Assembly: GCA_020848015.1 (NCBI GenBank)
Contig: JADLBA010000021.1
Coordinates: forward strand, 1 to 6,551
Origin: Crocinitomicaceae bacterium
GTDB lineage: Bacteria; Bacteroidota; Bacteroidia; Flavobacteriales_D; Sanyastnellaceae
Reading direction: 5' to 3'
DNA length: 6,551 nt
This document shows, piece by piece, positions 5,535 to 6,551 of the stretch (position 1 is its first letter; the number at the start of each line of letters is the position of its first letter). The position numbers and the translations under genes were made by a program. The notes under the pieces were generated by a model. The model had not been told where the DNA came from. It saw only the letters and a list, made by a program, of their open reading frames with translations, and did not search any database.

Positions 5535-6551
5535 ATGAATATCCCTGATAGGAGCAACCCGCGGGTAGTTATTGTGGGGGGCGGGTTTGGAGGCTTGCAG
5601 TTGGCGAAACGGCTGCGGAAAAAAAGACTTCAGGTTGTATTACTAGATAAACAAAACTATCACGCTTTTCAGCCATTACTGTATCAGGTGGCTACCGCAG
5701 GGATAGAGCCGGGGAGTATTGCATATCCTTTCCGCAAGATCATTCATTTTTTTGAAGACTATTTTTTCCGCCTGTGTGAAGTGCGTGAAATTGTCACCGG
5801 AGAGAACAAGATTATTACGGATATCGGCGAATTGAATTATGATTACCTCGTTCTTGCAACCGGGGCGACTTCCAATTTTTTCGGTATGGCCAATGTTGAG
5901 AAACATGCTATGCCAATGAAGTCCGTTTCGGAAGCGCTCGACATCCGCAGCCTGATGCTGCAAAATTTTGAAAAGGCACTGCTTGTTTCCGATCTTAAAG
6001 AGCGCGAATCAATGATGAGCATTATTATCGTTGGCGGTGGCCCCACGGGGGTTGAACTGGCAGGGGCAATTGCTGAATTGCGAAAGGATATTTTACCGCA
6101 CGATTATCCTGACCTCGACATTCGGGCAATGGATATTCATCTTGTGGAGGCGAACGACCGTTTGTTGAAAGAAATGAGCCAGGAAAGTAGTGAACGAGCT
6201 TACGAAGTACTTAAAAAAATGGACGTTGAGATATGGCTGAGCGCAAAGGTTTCTGATTATGATGGTACGGTTATGACTACTTCTGACGGAAAAAAAATGA
6301 AGGCTTCTATGCTGATATGGGCAGCAGGAGTGAAGGCGGTAATCCCCGCGGGCATCCCTAAAGAATCAATAAATGCGGGAAGAGTTGTTGTGGACAGATT
6401 CAACAGAGTAAAGGGTTTGTCTAATGTTTTTGCAATAGGCGACGTGGCCAAAATGAGCACGGAAAAATATCCGAACGGCCATCCCATGGTAGCACAACCG
6501 GCGATACAACAGGGTAAATTACTGGCAAAAAATATTTCCCTTCTATGCAAA
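5535..6551 (+). CDS. ndh: Type II NADH:quinone oxidoreductase (NDH-2), 3' end outside window
   Basis: Known role: a single-subunit, non-proton-pumping flavoprotein that transfers electrons from NADH through FAD to membrane quinone, bound to the inner face of the cytoplasmic membrane. Seen: 339 codons, open to the right edge; family members are usually somewhat over 400 residues, so roughly the last quarter is missing. An FAD-binding Rossmann motif is at V11-VIVGGGFGGL with acidic D38 closing the second strand. 'FQPLLYQVATAG' (45-56) is typical of the family. An ATG motif follows ('LVLATGA'). A second, NADH-binding Rossmann motif is at I163-IIVGGGPTGVE, with E205 at the end of its second strand, which favours NADH over NADPH. 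'FAIGDVA' (299-305) contains the flavin-contacting aspartate D303. 'AQPAIQQG' (320-327) is the conserved quinone-site motif. The ATG at 5535 is chosen because the Rossmann strand begins about 10 residues later. No Shine-Dalgarno sequence is visible; the leader is A-rich. The symbol is by family, not strict orthology. Confidence 0.92.
   Translation, partial: MNIPDRSNPRVVIVGGGFGGLQLAKRLRKKRLQVVLLDKQNYHAFQPLLYQVATAGIEPGSIAYPFRKIIHFFEDYFFRLCEVREIVTGENKIITDIGELNYDYLVLATGATSNFFGMANVEKHAMPMKSVSEALDIRSLMLQNFEKALLVSDLKERESMMSIIIVGGGPTGVELAGAIAELRKDILPHDYPDLDIRAMDIHLVEANDRLLKEMSQESSERAYEVLKKMDVEIWLSAKVSDYDGTVMTTSDGKKMKASMLIWAAGVKAVIPAGIPKESINAGRVVVDRFNRVKGLSNVFAIGDVAKMSTEKYPNGHPMVAQPAIQQGKLLAKNISLLCK

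Noticed and set aside
1..6551. CRISPR array, tRNA, rRNA, insertion sequence or defence system
   Set aside because: No regularly spaced repeats, no recognisable RNA gene, no transposase motifs or flanking terminal repeats, and no defence-type domains were seen.

Overview
The window looks like chromosomal DNA from a member of the Bacteroidota, possibly Chitinophagales/Sphingobacteriales-like. This rests on protein content: a secreted protein with the 'GFLPPRMT' N-terminal module, PKD-like/FN3/glycine-rich surface proteins, and a DUF5117/DUF4953-type met-zincin. It is also supported by A/T-rich leaders without Shine-Dalgarno sequences and one good Bacteroidota-type promoter (TTG, 19 nt, TATCTTTG).

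Layout. Positions 1-1063 (minus strand) hold a large modular secreted protein that runs off the left edge. A 199-bp A/T-rich divergent intergenic region (1064-1262) carries its promoter and a perfect 8-bp inverted repeat. Positions 1263-2219 (plus strand) encode a second secreted protein with the same kind of C-terminal glycine-rich module, closed by a strong intrinsic terminator (2249-2282). A 463-bp gene-free stretch follows (2220-2682). Its first part is a relatively GC-rich, hairpin-rich island ending in a T-tract, and its second part is very A/T-rich leader DNA. Positions 2683-5253 encode an 856-residue secreted zinc metalloprotease with HEVGHTLGLTH and a Met-turn. A 281-bp low-GC gap holds only a doubtful 69-codon ORF. 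From 5535 to the right edge lies the first 339 codons of a type II NADH:quinone oxidoreductase (NDH-2).

How the parts relate. The two divergent glycine-rich proteins are plausibly cell-surface or adhesin-like and may be co-regulated from the shared intergenic region. The metalloprotease and NDH-2 appear to be separate transcription units with housekeeping-type roles (envelope/periplasmic proteolysis, respiration). Nothing else ties the genes into one system. I see no mobile element, CRISPR array, tRNA or rRNA. The least explained part is the structured non-coding island at about 2300-2469, which could be a small RNA, an attenuator-like element or a dispersed intergenic repeat.
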